In this document: one piece after another, positions 9,101 to 15,675 of the stretch | How the letters are laid out: each line of letters begins with the position of its first letter | Numbering within the stretch: position 1 is the first letter of the stretch | Assembly (NCBI GenBank): GCA_963846915.1 | Contig: CAWJXV010000004.1 | Span: 124,001 to 188,000, forward strand | Direction: 5' to 3' | Length of the DNA stretch: 64,000 nucleotides | From: PALSA-612 sp963846915 | GTDB lineage: Bacteria; Actinomycetota; Thermoleophilia; Gaiellales; Gaiellaceae | Program-made: the position numbers and the translations under genes | Notes under the pieces: generated by a model | The model's database searches: none | What the model was told of the DNA's origin: nothing | What the model saw: the letters and a program-made list of their open reading frames with translations, nothing else

Positions 9101-9234
9101 AACCATTCGCGTTGCGGGCGCAGGGCGTGGTTCGGAAGGACCAGCGCTTGATCGGCGAAGCAGTCGAACACTTCGAGTCGTTCGGCCTCCCGTGGCACGC
9201 GGTACAGACGCGGCTGCTCCTGGAGTCGACCTAG
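6136..9234 (+). CDS. zinc-ribbon / class III adenylate cyclase / AAA ATPase / TPR protein
   Basis: 1032 residues. Order: a double-CxxC zinc ribbon (CRSCGEALQGTARFCPSCG, residues 4-22); a class III nucleotide cyclase domain (about 34-200) with FADLVGST and FIGDAVLAAFG carrying the two metal Asp residues and GDAVNVAARIEQ carrying the Asn-Arg pair; a STAND-type ATPase with Walker A GEAGVGKT (about 248-255) and Walker B VVLLEDLHW (about 358); then a long TPR-like alpha-helical C-terminus. This layout is a common actinobacterial regulator family; it probably makes cAMP or cGMP in response to an unknown ligand. The stop codon TAG lies inside the terminal repeat of the adjacent 171-bp element. A cNMP-binding protein is encoded at 39808. 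Confidence 0.9.
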   Translation: MAYCRSCGEALQGTARFCPSCGVAISDGPPAEERKLATILFADLVGSTALADSTDPERTRALLNRFYDAMATEIADMGGTVEKFIGDAVLAAFGAPSALEDHADRALHAALSMRGRLAELFGDKLALRIGVNTGDVVVGMPRVGSAFVTGDAVNVAARIEQAAEAGEIMVGERTATAARGAFEFGEPISIAAKGKPSGVICRRLVCARGETGADAAVFVGREPELEALQRAFSAVVADGQPRCVTIVGEAGVGKTSLAREFVAWLRRPPRQPIVRLGRCLAYGGGSAYLPLGQIVREHLGLSDNDPSDTLRARLSGRSILGVTLGLEAPPHLHPLAVRGELQQAWGALVGELVAERPTVVLLEDLHWARPELLELLAGSLRAVRGPLLMVYTARPEVELDGDAVRLEALSRADAVRMVDRLAPTELGPDVKTFVVDRSDGNPFFLEELLRTLADHGVTDAIPSGFELPDSVLALVASRIDLLPADEKAALQAAAVVGRTFDVESVHELVGDRADLGVLLQRTFVRRVEGEFTFVHAVTREVAYRSLTTARRARLHARLAAWLEGVAQGDEADAARLAHHYFEAVRIEDVDLAWPDNGDELTRLQARAVRWLRRAARLSASRYEMRDAVELLERAVGLEPDRHAQAEIWREIAHANALYYDGTSFAAAMENAIALGDGEATTADLYAELAFQTMTRAGMWGTPPPGDLVGGWIELALERCEPESPAWAKALLARCYSDYDKSPTDAAEASRIADDLGDPVLRSFGYDAQATVAFVRGEYSEALAWCRRRLALADELADPEMEVFGCAAAVNPAVASGRLDEARTCTLRHDEATRPLSPHHRLHGAAFLVQLEELLGNWAAVLELQPYVEARVEENLATPCVMNARSLFVCALAHAYLGDDEEALRLERVGESLAMTGYGTVLGTPLLRLALHRNDLSAVRCQLGEPAVRSSNWFYLSAMAAHLDGLAALGERERVEQEAKRVSRPDTYLEPFALRAQGVVRKDQRLIGEAVEHFESFGLPWHAVQTRLLLEST

Positions 9235-9401
9235 AGGCTTGATGTGAACTTGAGCCGACGTCGGGGGCGCTCCAGGCCAAGCCGGGCGGTGTGGCCGGTC
9301 CGCGTCGCGCAGCAGCGCTACGTGTCGCGACCGGACGCGCCGATCCGGCGCCGTGCGTGGGGCGTCATCCGATCCGGCGGAATTTCACATCAAGCCTCTA
9401 G
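9231..9401 (+). mobile_element. 171-bp MITE-like element, copy 1
   Basis: Bounded by CTAG at both ends with terminal inverted repeats CTAGAGGCTTGATGTGAA / TTCACATCAAGCCTCTAG. An inverted copy of identical length lies at 29709-29879 and differs at only 6 of 171 positions by my base-by-base comparison. CTAG could be a 4-bp target duplication, as for IS5-group elements that prefer YTAR, or part of the repeat. The element encodes no transposase; a 53-codon frame from GTG 9244 is open but Arg/Pro-rich. Its left end provides the TAG stop of the cyclase gene, and its right end abuts the cupin stop. Confidence 0.8.
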
Positions 9402-9818
9402 CTAGTCCTCCCAATAGTCGGGAACGAACTCGACGTCGTCCAGCCCCGCCTGCGGTGCCGCGATGGTGACGAAGATCGCGTCCTCCTCGCCTGCTGCCCG
9501 GAACGAACGCGTCGTCTCGGGCGCGACCCGGATCGCAGTCCATGGCTCGAGCTCGACGACGTCGCCGTCGAGTCTCCCCTCCGCGTAACCCGAGACGAGG
9601 AGATAAACCTCCTCCTGCACGCGGTGCCTGTGGCCTCGCCGGTGAGCGTGCCCCGCGGGCGCACGCCAACCGCCTCCGAAGCGCTCGTATGTGACAGCGA
9701 AGTTGCGCAGCTCGAGCGGTTCGCGCATGAACCGGATCTCGAAGTGGTCCGGGTCCATGCCAGCCGCGGCTGAATGGTCCGGAACGTCACTCACAGAAAC
9801 GACGGTGTAGCCCGCCAT
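9402..9818 (-). CDS. cupin-domain protein
   Basis: 138 residues, ATG start (MAGYTVVSVSDVPDHSAAAG). A single cupin fold with the metal-binding motif HRHRVQEEVYLLVSG (about 62-76), fitting the HxH...E...G pattern, and the second strand block WTAIRVAPETTRSFRAAG. A preceding GHAHRRGH adds further His. Such small single-domain cupins bind a divalent metal and serve as dioxygenases, isomerases or sensors; nothing here tells which. The stop codon directly follows the right end of the 171-bp element, so the original 3' end may have been altered by its insertion. Convergent with the cyclase gene. Confidence 0.8.
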   Translation of the reverse strand: MAGYTVVSVSDVPDHSAAAGMDPDHFEIRFMREPLELRNFAVTYERFGGGWRAPAGHAHRRGHRHRVQEEVYLLVSGYAEGRLDGDVVELEPWTAIRVAPETTRSFRAAGEEDAIFVTIAAPQAGLDDVEFVPDYWED

Positions 9819-10048
9819 TGCGACCTCCTCTCGCCCGACGTCACGCCGAGCCGATGCGACAGGACGATATACCGGCCGAGCGGCGCCCGATGTCCATTTT
9901 GCGGTGTCACGGACCGTGAGGTCTCACCAAAGCTCCCACCCTGCCCCCGTAACGCAGCTCCACCGAGCCCGGCGACGGGGCCGGGTCGAGCACGTCCTGG
10001 CTTTAAGGGGGCGCGGCAGGTCAGAGCGAGTCAGTGTGGAAGGTCAAC

Positions 10049-10672
10049 GTGAGACAGCGGATGATCTCGCGGCGAACACTCGGGGTGACCTTCGGCGCGC
10101 TCGCGCTGACCGCCGGCGTGGTCTGGGTGCCATTCTCCTCCGCCTCTGGGCGGCCGACTGTCCTGCACACCTACACGCCGTTCGAGAACGGAAAGCTCGC
10201 GCCCGGCCTGGTCGTGCGCGCGAGCGTGCAGGGTTCCTGCTGGACGCTGTCCGAGGTCGAAAGCCGCCCCTACACGTGGCGATGCCTGCACACCAACTAC
10301 ATCCACGACCCCTGCTTCTCCGCAACCGCGACGAGCAGCCTCGTCGCCTGCCCCGACGCGCCCTGGAGCAGCCGAGTCCTGCTGCTGCGGCTGACCAAGC
10401 CGCTCCCCCGCTGGCACACCTACAAGCCGCCGATCTCGGCGTCCGCGTGGCCGTGGGGGATCATCACGATCGCCGGCAAGCACTGCATCAGCGCCGCTTC
10501 GGCCGCGACCGGCGAGATCAACGGACAACGGATCACCTATGTCTGCGAGGGCGGCGGGCTGCTGGTCGGCTTCACCCACCGCACCACCCCGACGTGGACG
10601 ATCTGGTACGCCTCCACCTTCACCAGCAAGCACCTCGAACTCGTCACCATCGCCGACGCCTGGCGGCAATAG
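10049..10672 (+). CDS. secreted or membrane-anchored hypothetical protein
   Basis: 207 residues from GTG 10049, chosen because GGAAGG sits five bases upstream; an in-frame GTG at 10034 would lack a ribosome site. An Arg-containing N-terminus (VRQRMISRR) leads into a hydrophobic signal (TLGVTFGALALTAGVVWVPF). The exported part has six cysteines (SCWTLSEV, WRCLHT, DPCFSA, LVACPDAPW, KHCISAAS, TYVCEGGG), suggesting three disulfides. A twin-Arg signal is not obvious beyond SRRTLG. I do not recognise the family. No operon partner: 230 bp of non-coding DNA lies upstream. Confidence 0.7.
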   Translation: MRQRMISRRTLGVTFGALALTAGVVWVPFSSASGRPTVLHTYTPFENGKLAPGLVVRASVQGSCWTLSEVESRPYTWRCLHTNYIHDPCFSATATSSLVACPDAPWSSRVLLLRLTKPLPRWHTYKPPISASAWPWGIITIAGKHCISAASAATGEINGQRITYVCEGGGLLVGFTHRTTPTWTIWYASTFTSKHLELVTIADAWRQ

Positions 10673-10726
10673 CTGTACCGCCACTGCCCCGCTCAGGACA
10701 CACCGCGGCCGGTAGCCTCACGTAGC

Positions 10727-10903
10727 GTGAGCGTCCCTGAAGGCAGCTGCGGCGGAACCGGCAGTTCTCCCGCGCCGTCGAGCATCAGCCAGGACGGAGC
10801 CACGAGGGAAACGGGTGTGTGCCCGGTGTGCGGCGGACGCTTCCGGCTGGGCGCCGACTCACGCATCCCGAACCACGGCACTGCACCCCCGAAGACACCG
10901 TAG
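10727..10903 (+). CDS. small zinc-ribbon-like protein
   Basis: 58 residues from GTG 10727. The second half carries CPVCGGRFRLGADSRIPNHG, a CxxC knuckle followed by a His, a pattern seen in short actinobacterial zinc-ribbon peptides of unknown role. The N-terminal half is low-complexity (Gly/Ser/Pro). It is too short to stand on length alone; the CxxC block is the main support. Only 54 bp separate it from the preceding secreted gene, so co-transcription is possible. Confidence 0.5.
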   Translation: MSVPEGSCGGTGSSPAPSSISQDGATRETGVCPVCGGRFRLGADSRIPNHGTAPPKTP

Positions 10904-10981
10904 CCCGCGACCGCGTAGTGCATCGCCGATGTCCGTAGTCTCCTGAGTGGTTCCGAACGGTTCCGCGACGTCGTGCGGGCG

Positions 10982-11206
10982 TCAGCGTGAGACTGCGAGG
11001 GGAATGCCGCGATGTCCGCAGGTGTCGCACACCCACTGGTTGTAGCTGACCCCAAGCGCTGCCCCTCCGATACCGCCTCTGCAGATCACGCGCCGGGGAG
11101 GGACCTCCACATGCTGCAGGTGCATCTGGTGCCCCCGTGGACAAGGGTTGGCCCTCGGGCCGGTCGAGGGGTGATCTCGGAGTCCTGGCTGTGCTGACAT
11201 CTCCAT
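10982..11206 (-). CDS. small Cys/His-rich hypothetical protein
   Basis: 74 residues from ATG 11206 (MEMSAQPGLRDHPSTG). It holds CPRGHQMHLQHV near the middle and ends with VCDTCGHRGIPLAVSR. The C-x3-H and C-x2-C-x-H pairs could bind a zinc ion together. The longer upstream frame is Arg-rich and was not used. Similar in style to the zinc-ribbon peptide at 10727, with which it is convergent. No recognised family; could be chance. Confidence 0.35.
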   Translation of the reverse strand: MEMSAQPGLRDHPSTGPRANPCPRGHQMHLQHVEVPPRRVICRGGIGGAALGVSYNQWVCDTCGHRGIPLAVSR

Positions 11207-11401
11207 TCCTGGGACGGCAACCCGGGTTCGCGGTTGTTGAGCGCCCGTAAGGTTTCGGTTCGGGAAGCGCGAACGAGACTGAGCGGCGCTGTTCGAAAGC
11301 GCCGGGGCGGTGACCCAATCCTCCACCGCACGGAGACAGCATCGGCGATAAACTCAAGCCATCCGGACAGACCGCAGAACAGTGCCAGAGGGACGGTGAA
11401 G

Positions 11402-11740
11402 ATGGACGAGACGTTTTCGCTCTCCACCGGTGTTTGTGAGGGACTTCAGGTCATCGTCGTCAGAGGTGAACTGGACGAGTCGACCGCACCGGAGTTGGAA
11501 GACGCTCTCGACGCCTGCGACGACGGGTGGCCCGTAATTGTCGATCTGAGCAACATCGCCTTCATCTCGTCGGCAGGCATCCATTCGCTGCTACGTGAGC
11601 GGCAAGCCCGGATCGCGCTTGTCTGTCCGCCGGGGAACGTGATGCGTCTGTTCGAGATCGTCCGCGCCAACCGCCGCGTACCGATCCTCCCGAACCTCGA
11701 CGCCGCGCTCGCGCTGAGCGAGCACCCCGCCGTCGCCTAA
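11402..11740 (+). CDS. STAS-domain anti-sigma factor antagonist-like protein
   Basis: 112 residues from ATG 11402, with AGAGGGA about eight bases upstream. The fold is the SpoIIAA/RsbV type: ELDESTAPELEDALDACDDG, then DLSNIAFISSAGIHSLLRER (about 49-68), where the second Ser of ISSAG is the position phosphorylated in the family, and a C-terminal VPILPNLDAALAL. Proteins of this family bind an anti-sigma kinase when dephosphorylated and thereby release a sigma factor. No kinase or sigma gene is next to it, so its partner is elsewhere. An upstream extension of the frame to 11234 is unlikely. Confidence 0.85.
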   Translation: MDETFSLSTGVCEGLQVIVVRGELDESTAPELEDALDACDDGWPVIVDLSNIAFISSAGIHSLLRERQARIALVCPPGNVMRLFEIVRANRRVPILPNLDAALALSEHPAVA

Positions 11741-11846
11741 CCAATCCCGCGGACCACCACGTTCGCGAACGCTTAACGTGGTTTGGCGGAGGCCTTGCTC
11801 GCCGAGCGGCGAAGGGCAAGTTGCCCAGTCAACTGAGGAGGACACC

Positions 11847-12380
11847 ATGGAACGGGTTTCCTGGCATCCACGGTTGCGGCAGGCAGGGATCGCAAGACGT
11901 CTCGTGGCCTTTGCCGTCGTCGCCGTTACGCTGGCTGTCGTGGCCGCGGTGGGGATGGCCGCCACGTCGGCCCAACCGAACGGCTGTCCGACCAACAAGA
12001 GCGCGAAGACCGCCCCGATCGCAGAGCTCACGCCGCCCGCCCGGCTGCAGATCGCCGCGTTCGACGTGCTGTCCGGGCCGATCAACGCGAACACGGACAC
12101 CTTCACGCTGAAGGTACGTGTCGGGAGCACCTGCAGCGTCAATATCAAGGGCGCGAGCGTTTACGTGACCGCAGTGCCGTACAACCAGTTCACGATCCCA
12201 GCGGAAGAGCTCACCGGGGACGACGGCACCGCCACCCTGGTCTTCCGCCGCGACGCGAACTTCCCAGCGAGCAACTTGCAACAGCAGCTGACGCTCTTCA
12301 TCCGCGCGACGAAGCCGGGCGAGGACCCCCTCGCCGGTATCTCGACAAGACGACTCGTCGCCGTCAACTTCGAAAGCTAA
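11847..12380 (+). CDS. secreted hypothetical protein
   Basis: 177 residues from ATG 11847, with a strong ribosome site GAGGAGGA about five bases upstream. N-terminal signal: RRLVAFAVVAVTLAVVAAVG followed by MAATSAQPNG. The mature part (PPARLQIAAFDVLSGPINAN, FTLKVRVGSTCSVNIKGASV) looks like a single immunoglobulin-like beta sandwich: it ends LTLFIRATKPGEDPLAGIST. Two Cys (NGCPTN and STCSVN) could pair. Probably an extracellular or wall-associated domain; function unknown. It follows the STAS gene by 106 bp and is followed by a hairpin terminator. Confidence 0.75.
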   Translation: MERVSWHPRLRQAGIARRLVAFAVVAVTLAVVAAVGMAATSAQPNGCPTNKSAKTAPIAELTPPARLQIAAFDVLSGPINANTDTFTLKVRVGSTCSVNIKGASVYVTAVPYNQFTIPAEELTGDDGTATLVFRRDANFPASNLQQQLTLFIRATKPGEDPLAGISTRRLVAVNFES

Positions 12381-12396
12381 CGCCCGTCACCTCGGC

Positions 12397-12431
12397 ACGG
12401 CCGCGCCCGGGCCATCTCGCGGCGCGGCCGT
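12397..12431 (+). terminator. hairpin downstream of the secreted protein gene
   Basis: ACGGCCGCGCC pairs with GGCGCGGCCGT across a 13-base loop: an 11-bp perfect GC stem starting 16 bp after the stop codon. No T-run follows, as is common in GC-rich actinobacteria, so termination is inferred. Confidence 0.5.
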
Positions 12432-12574
12432 CGCATCCAATGTGCAGGCCCGATGGCAGCGTCATGAAGAGCCCACTGCCAGGCCAGCGGCCATCACGGA
12501 GACCTTCACAGGGGACCGCCCCACCGGCTCTGTCCCAGGCCACGGCACACTCGCCCCGGGCTCGTCGTAGCGTG

Positions 12575-13414
12575 TCAAGGCACGCCGTTGCCGACGGGGA
12601 GGGCCCGGGCCTTCACGAGCAGAGTCGCGCCTTGCTCCCCCGGCGGCAGCGCGCCGAGTCGCGCGATCACGAGTAGTGCAGGAAACACCGATCCGTAGAT
12701 CCGCATCAGCGGAGTCTCCTGATCCGCGTCCACGTCCGCCCAGGTCCATGACGGCTGTCTTCGCAGGGAGCGATACGCGAGATGCACGAGCGAGACCACG
12801 TCGGCTGTAAGCCGGTATGCGGCTCCGCCTACGGACAGCATCGCCTCGATCCTGAAGCCGCTCTCCGCGAGGAGGCCGGTCAGCTCCCGCGGGCTGTAGC
12901 CGTCACGGAAGTGATGCTCGGGCCCCTCCTGCGCATGGACCGAGCGGAGGGGTAGCCGCTCGAGCAGCGGGGCAGGGGCCGCGAGGTTCGGAACGGAGAG
13001 GATCAACAGACCGTCGTCGCGGACGACCCGGCGGATCTCCGAGAGAGCAACTCGATCGTCCTCGACGTGCTCGAGCACCTCCATGAGGACGGCAGCGTCG
13101 AATGCATCCTCGTCGAACGGCAGTGCGGTCGTGTCCGCGCGCACCGCCGCCAGCCCCGGGTGTCGACGGAGAACGGCCTCGACGTTCTTCTCGCTGACGT
13201 CTGCGCACGTGACACGCATCGAACGCGCCGCGAGCAGCGCGGAAAACGAGCCGACCCCGCAGCCGACGTCCAGCACTCGGGCGTCGGGCTCGCAGTCGAA
13301 CAACGTGAGGGCGACCTCGGCACGCAGCCGAAACGAGAGATCGAGTGCCTGGACGGTGTCGGTGCCCGCGACCGCTCGACGGATCTCGGGCGGAACGGTC
13401 GCAGCCCCGCTCAT
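12575..13414 (-). CDS. class I SAM-dependent methyltransferase
   Basis: 279 residues from ATG 13414 (MSGAATVPPEIRRAVAG); a start at 13486 would add 24 Pro/Ser-rich residues. The SAM site is plain: VLDVGCGVGSFSALLAAR (motif I), then TCADVSEKNVEAV, ADTTALPFDEDAFDAAVLME with VLEHVEDD (motif II-like), and LILSVPNLAAPAP. The C-terminal third (RLTADVVSLVHLAYRSLRRQ, YGSVFPALLVIARLGALPPG) is hydrophobic and may contact the membrane. It is divergent from the GT2 gene at 13501. Proteins like this methylate sugars, lipids or quinones; the neighbourhood points to an envelope glycan or glycolipid substrate, which is inference. Confidence 0.8.
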   Translation of the reverse strand: MSGAATVPPEIRRAVAGTDTVQALDLSFRLRAEVALTLFDCEPDARVLDVGCGVGSFSALLAARSMRVTCADVSEKNVEAVLRRHPGLAAVRADTTALPFDEDAFDAAVLMEVLEHVEDDRVALSEIRRVVRDDGLLILSVPNLAAPAPLLERLPLRSVHAQEGPEHHFRDGYSPRELTGLLAESGFRIEAMLSVGGAAYRLTADVVSLVHLAYRSLRRQPSWTWADVDADQETPLMRIYGSVFPALLVIARLGALPPGEQGATLLVKARALPVGNGVP

Positions 13415-13500
13415 TGCGCTGATGATAACCCCGGCCCAGGTGCCCGGATCGTCGGCTTGCGACGGTTGCGGCGGCGATGGAGGCATGGTAAGCCGTAGCC

Positions 13501-14676
13501 GTGGCCACCGAGCGCACTGCGGGGGATGCGCTTCCACGGCAGTCCTCCCATCGTCCTCGAGTCTCGGTCGTCATCCCGTGCCTGAACGAGGAGACAAATA
13601 TCGAGGAGTGCGTCGGCCGGGCCCTCGATGTCCTCGACGAGAACGGGATCGCCGGCGAGGTGATCGTCGTCGACAACGCCTCGGAGGATCGCAGCGCCGA
13701 GCTCGCCGCCGCGGCCGGTGCCACCGTCGTGCACGAGCCCCGGCGCGGCTACGGCTACGCGTATCTGGCCGGATTCGCGGCCGCGCGCGGCGAATACGTG
13801 GTGATGATCGATGCCGACCTCACCTACGACTTCGCGGAGATCCCCAACTTCGTCCGCTGCCTCGACGAGGGCGCCGAGCTGGTCGTCGGCAACCGGCTGG
13901 CGGGGCTCGAGCCCGGGTCGATGCACTGGCTGAACCGGGCGGGCAACGCGCTCCTGTCGGGCTTCCTGAACATGCTTTTCCGCACGCCGCTCTCCGACGC
14001 ACACTGCGGCCTGCGGGCGGTGCGGCGCGACGCCCTGCGCCGGCTCGACCTGCAGAGCGGCGGGATGGAGCTCGCCTCCGAGATGGTCATTCGCGCGAGC
14101 CGCGAGCACCTCGTCGTCCGCGAGCTACCGATCGCTCTGCACCCGCGTGCCGGAGAGTCGAAGCTCTCCCGGTTTCGCGACGGCTGGCGGCACCTGCGGC
14201 TGATCCTCGTCTACAACCCGACCTTCCTGTTCGTCGTCCCCGGGCTCGTCCTGCTCGCCGCCGGCTCGATCCTGATGCTGCTCGTGCTCGCCGACGTGAC
14301 CATCTCCGGCCGCGGGCTGTTCGTGCACACGCTGATCGGGGCCTCGCTGCTCGTGGTCGTCGGCGCGCAACTGGTCGGTTTCGGCCTGTGCGCCCGCACC
14401 TATGCCGTCTTCCAGCTCGGTGACCACGACCGCCTGCTCGAAGCGGCACAGCGGCGGCTCAAGCTCGAGCATGGGCTCGCGCTCGGTGCGCTCGTCGTCT
14501 GCGCCGGCGTCGCCCTGGGCGGCCTTGTCGTCGGCCGCTGGATCTCGGAGGGGTTCGGGCCGCTCGCGGAGGAGCGGCTGGCGGTCGTCGCGGCCACGCT
14601 CGTGATCGTGGGGACGCAGATCTTCTTCACCTCGTTCCTGCTCTCGATCATGGGCCTGAGGCGCCGGGCCGGCTGA
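13501..14676 (+). CDS. GT2 family glycosyltransferase, DPM1-like with membrane tail
   Basis: 391 residues, GTG start. GT-A fold: VSVVIPCLNEETNIEECVGR (about 21-40), VIVVDNASEDRS, and the metal-binding DADLTYDF (about 102-109), typical of polyprenyl-phosphate mannose/glucose synthases. CGLRAVRR and SGGMELASEMVIRA follow the dolichol-phosphate transferase pattern. The last ~150 residues hold about four hydrophobic segments (FLFVVPGLVLLAAGSILMLL, TLIGASLLVVVGAQLVGFGL and so on). The product probably loads a sugar on a polyprenyl phosphate at the membrane. Its 3' end overlaps the convergent flippase-like gene by 29 bp. Part of the envelope glycan block. Confidence 0.85.
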   Translation: MATERTAGDALPRQSSHRPRVSVVIPCLNEETNIEECVGRALDVLDENGIAGEVIVVDNASEDRSAELAAAAGATVVHEPRRGYGYAYLAGFAAARGEYVVMIDADLTYDFAEIPNFVRCLDEGAELVVGNRLAGLEPGSMHWLNRAGNALLSGFLNMLFRTPLSDAHCGLRAVRRDALRRLDLQSGGMELASEMVIRASREHLVVRELPIALHPRAGESKLSRFRDGWRHLRLILVYNPTFLFVVPGLVLLAAGSILMLLVLADVTISGRGLFVHTLIGASLLVVVGAQLVGFGLCARTYAVFQLGDHDRLLEAAQRRLKLEHGLALGALVVCAGVALGGLVVGRWISEGFGPLAEERLAVVAATLVIVGTQIFFTSFLLSIMGLRRRAG

Positions 14677-15664
14677 CGCGCTCGGCCGGCTCGACCGTAG
14701 CGCGCTGCAGGAGCAGGACGCCGCCGGGGAGGCTCGCGAGGGCGAAGGCGACGCCGCCGATGAGCGAAAGCAGCGTCGCGTCCGTCGACCCGATCCCGAC
14801 ATGGCCGAGGAGGACGACGAAGCTCGCCTCGCGCACGCCGTAGCCCGCGATCGAGATCGGCAGCGCCGAGACGATCAGCACCGGCGGCAGCACGACCGCG
14901 AGCACCGAGTAGGAGACGTCGAGGTCGATCGCCTTCGCAACGAGCCAGAGGGCGAGGATCACGAGCGCCTCGAAGGCGAGTCCGAGCACGGACGTCCTGG
15001 CCAGGACCCTGACCCGTGCGCATGCGCGGACCGTCGAACGAGCTTCTGCCAGCCAGACCTGCGCCCGCGGCGGCAGCCGGCGCCCGAGGCCCGTTCGGCC
15101 GCGGACGAGCAGCGCCGCCACGGCCAGGAGGACGACCAGCGCCCCGGTCGCGGCTCCGAGCGCGGCGACGAGCGTGCCGGCGACCGGCTCGGGGTCGGCC
15201 GCGAACGAGATCCAGGCGGCGAAGACGAGGCACGCGAGCGCGGTGGCGCGATCAACGACGACGGTCGTGATCGAGCTCGTGCGCGTCCCCGGGCGGGAGG
15301 CGACCCAGGCCCGCGTGACGTCGCCGCCGGCCTGTCCGGGCAGGAAGTTGTTGGTGAACGCGCCGATCAGGTAGGCGCGGATCGCGAGGTAGGTCGTCGT
15401 TGCGATCGCCGCCGCGTCGAGGAACAGACGCCAGCGCAGGCCGGCGAGGAGGAAGGAGGCGAAGAGGGCGACGACCGCGCCGACGAACCATCCCCAGCTA
15501 CCCGCGGCCAGCCTGTCGCGGGCGGCGCCGAAGTCGATGGTGACCGCGACCGCGGCGAGCAGCCCCGCGCTGACGAGGGCACGTACCCAGAGGGAGCCTG
15601 CAAGTGCGCGGACACGCTCCACCGCCGTGGAGGTTAGAAGTGCGACCGCCTGCCTGTCGGCCAC
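14648..15664 (-). CDS. flippase-like (lysylphosphatidylglycerol synthase TM region, AglD-type) membrane protein
   Basis: 338 residues from GTG 15664; a GTG at 15622 is an alternative, and upstream extensions are Arg-rich. Eight or so transmembrane segments are visible, with the family signature GAFTNNFLPGQAGGDVTRAW (about 98-117) and PISIAGYGVREASFVVLLG near residue 265-285. This is the UPF0104/LPG_synthase_TM family, which includes AglD and MprF membrane regions and is thought to move or modify lipid-linked substrates. It sits between the GT2 and multi-pass transferase genes; the start is divergent from the latter by only 11 bp. Substrate unknown. Confidence 0.8.
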   Translation of the reverse strand: MADRQAVALLTSTAVERVRALAGSLWVRALVSAGLLAAVAVTIDFGAARDRLAAGSWGWFVGAVVALFASFLLAGLRWRLFLDAAAIATTTYLAIRAYLIGAFTNNFLPGQAGGDVTRAWVASRPGTRTSSITTVVVDRATALACLVFAAWISFAADPEPVAGTLVAALGAATGALVVLLAVAALLVRGRTGLGRRLPPRAQVWLAEARSTVRACARVRVLARTSVLGLAFEALVILALWLVAKAIDLDVSYSVLAVVLPPVLIVSALPISIAGYGVREASFVVLLGHVGIGSTDATLLSLIGGVAFALASLPGGVLLLQRATVEPAERVSRPGASGP

Positions 15665-15675
15665 AATCGGGTCCC

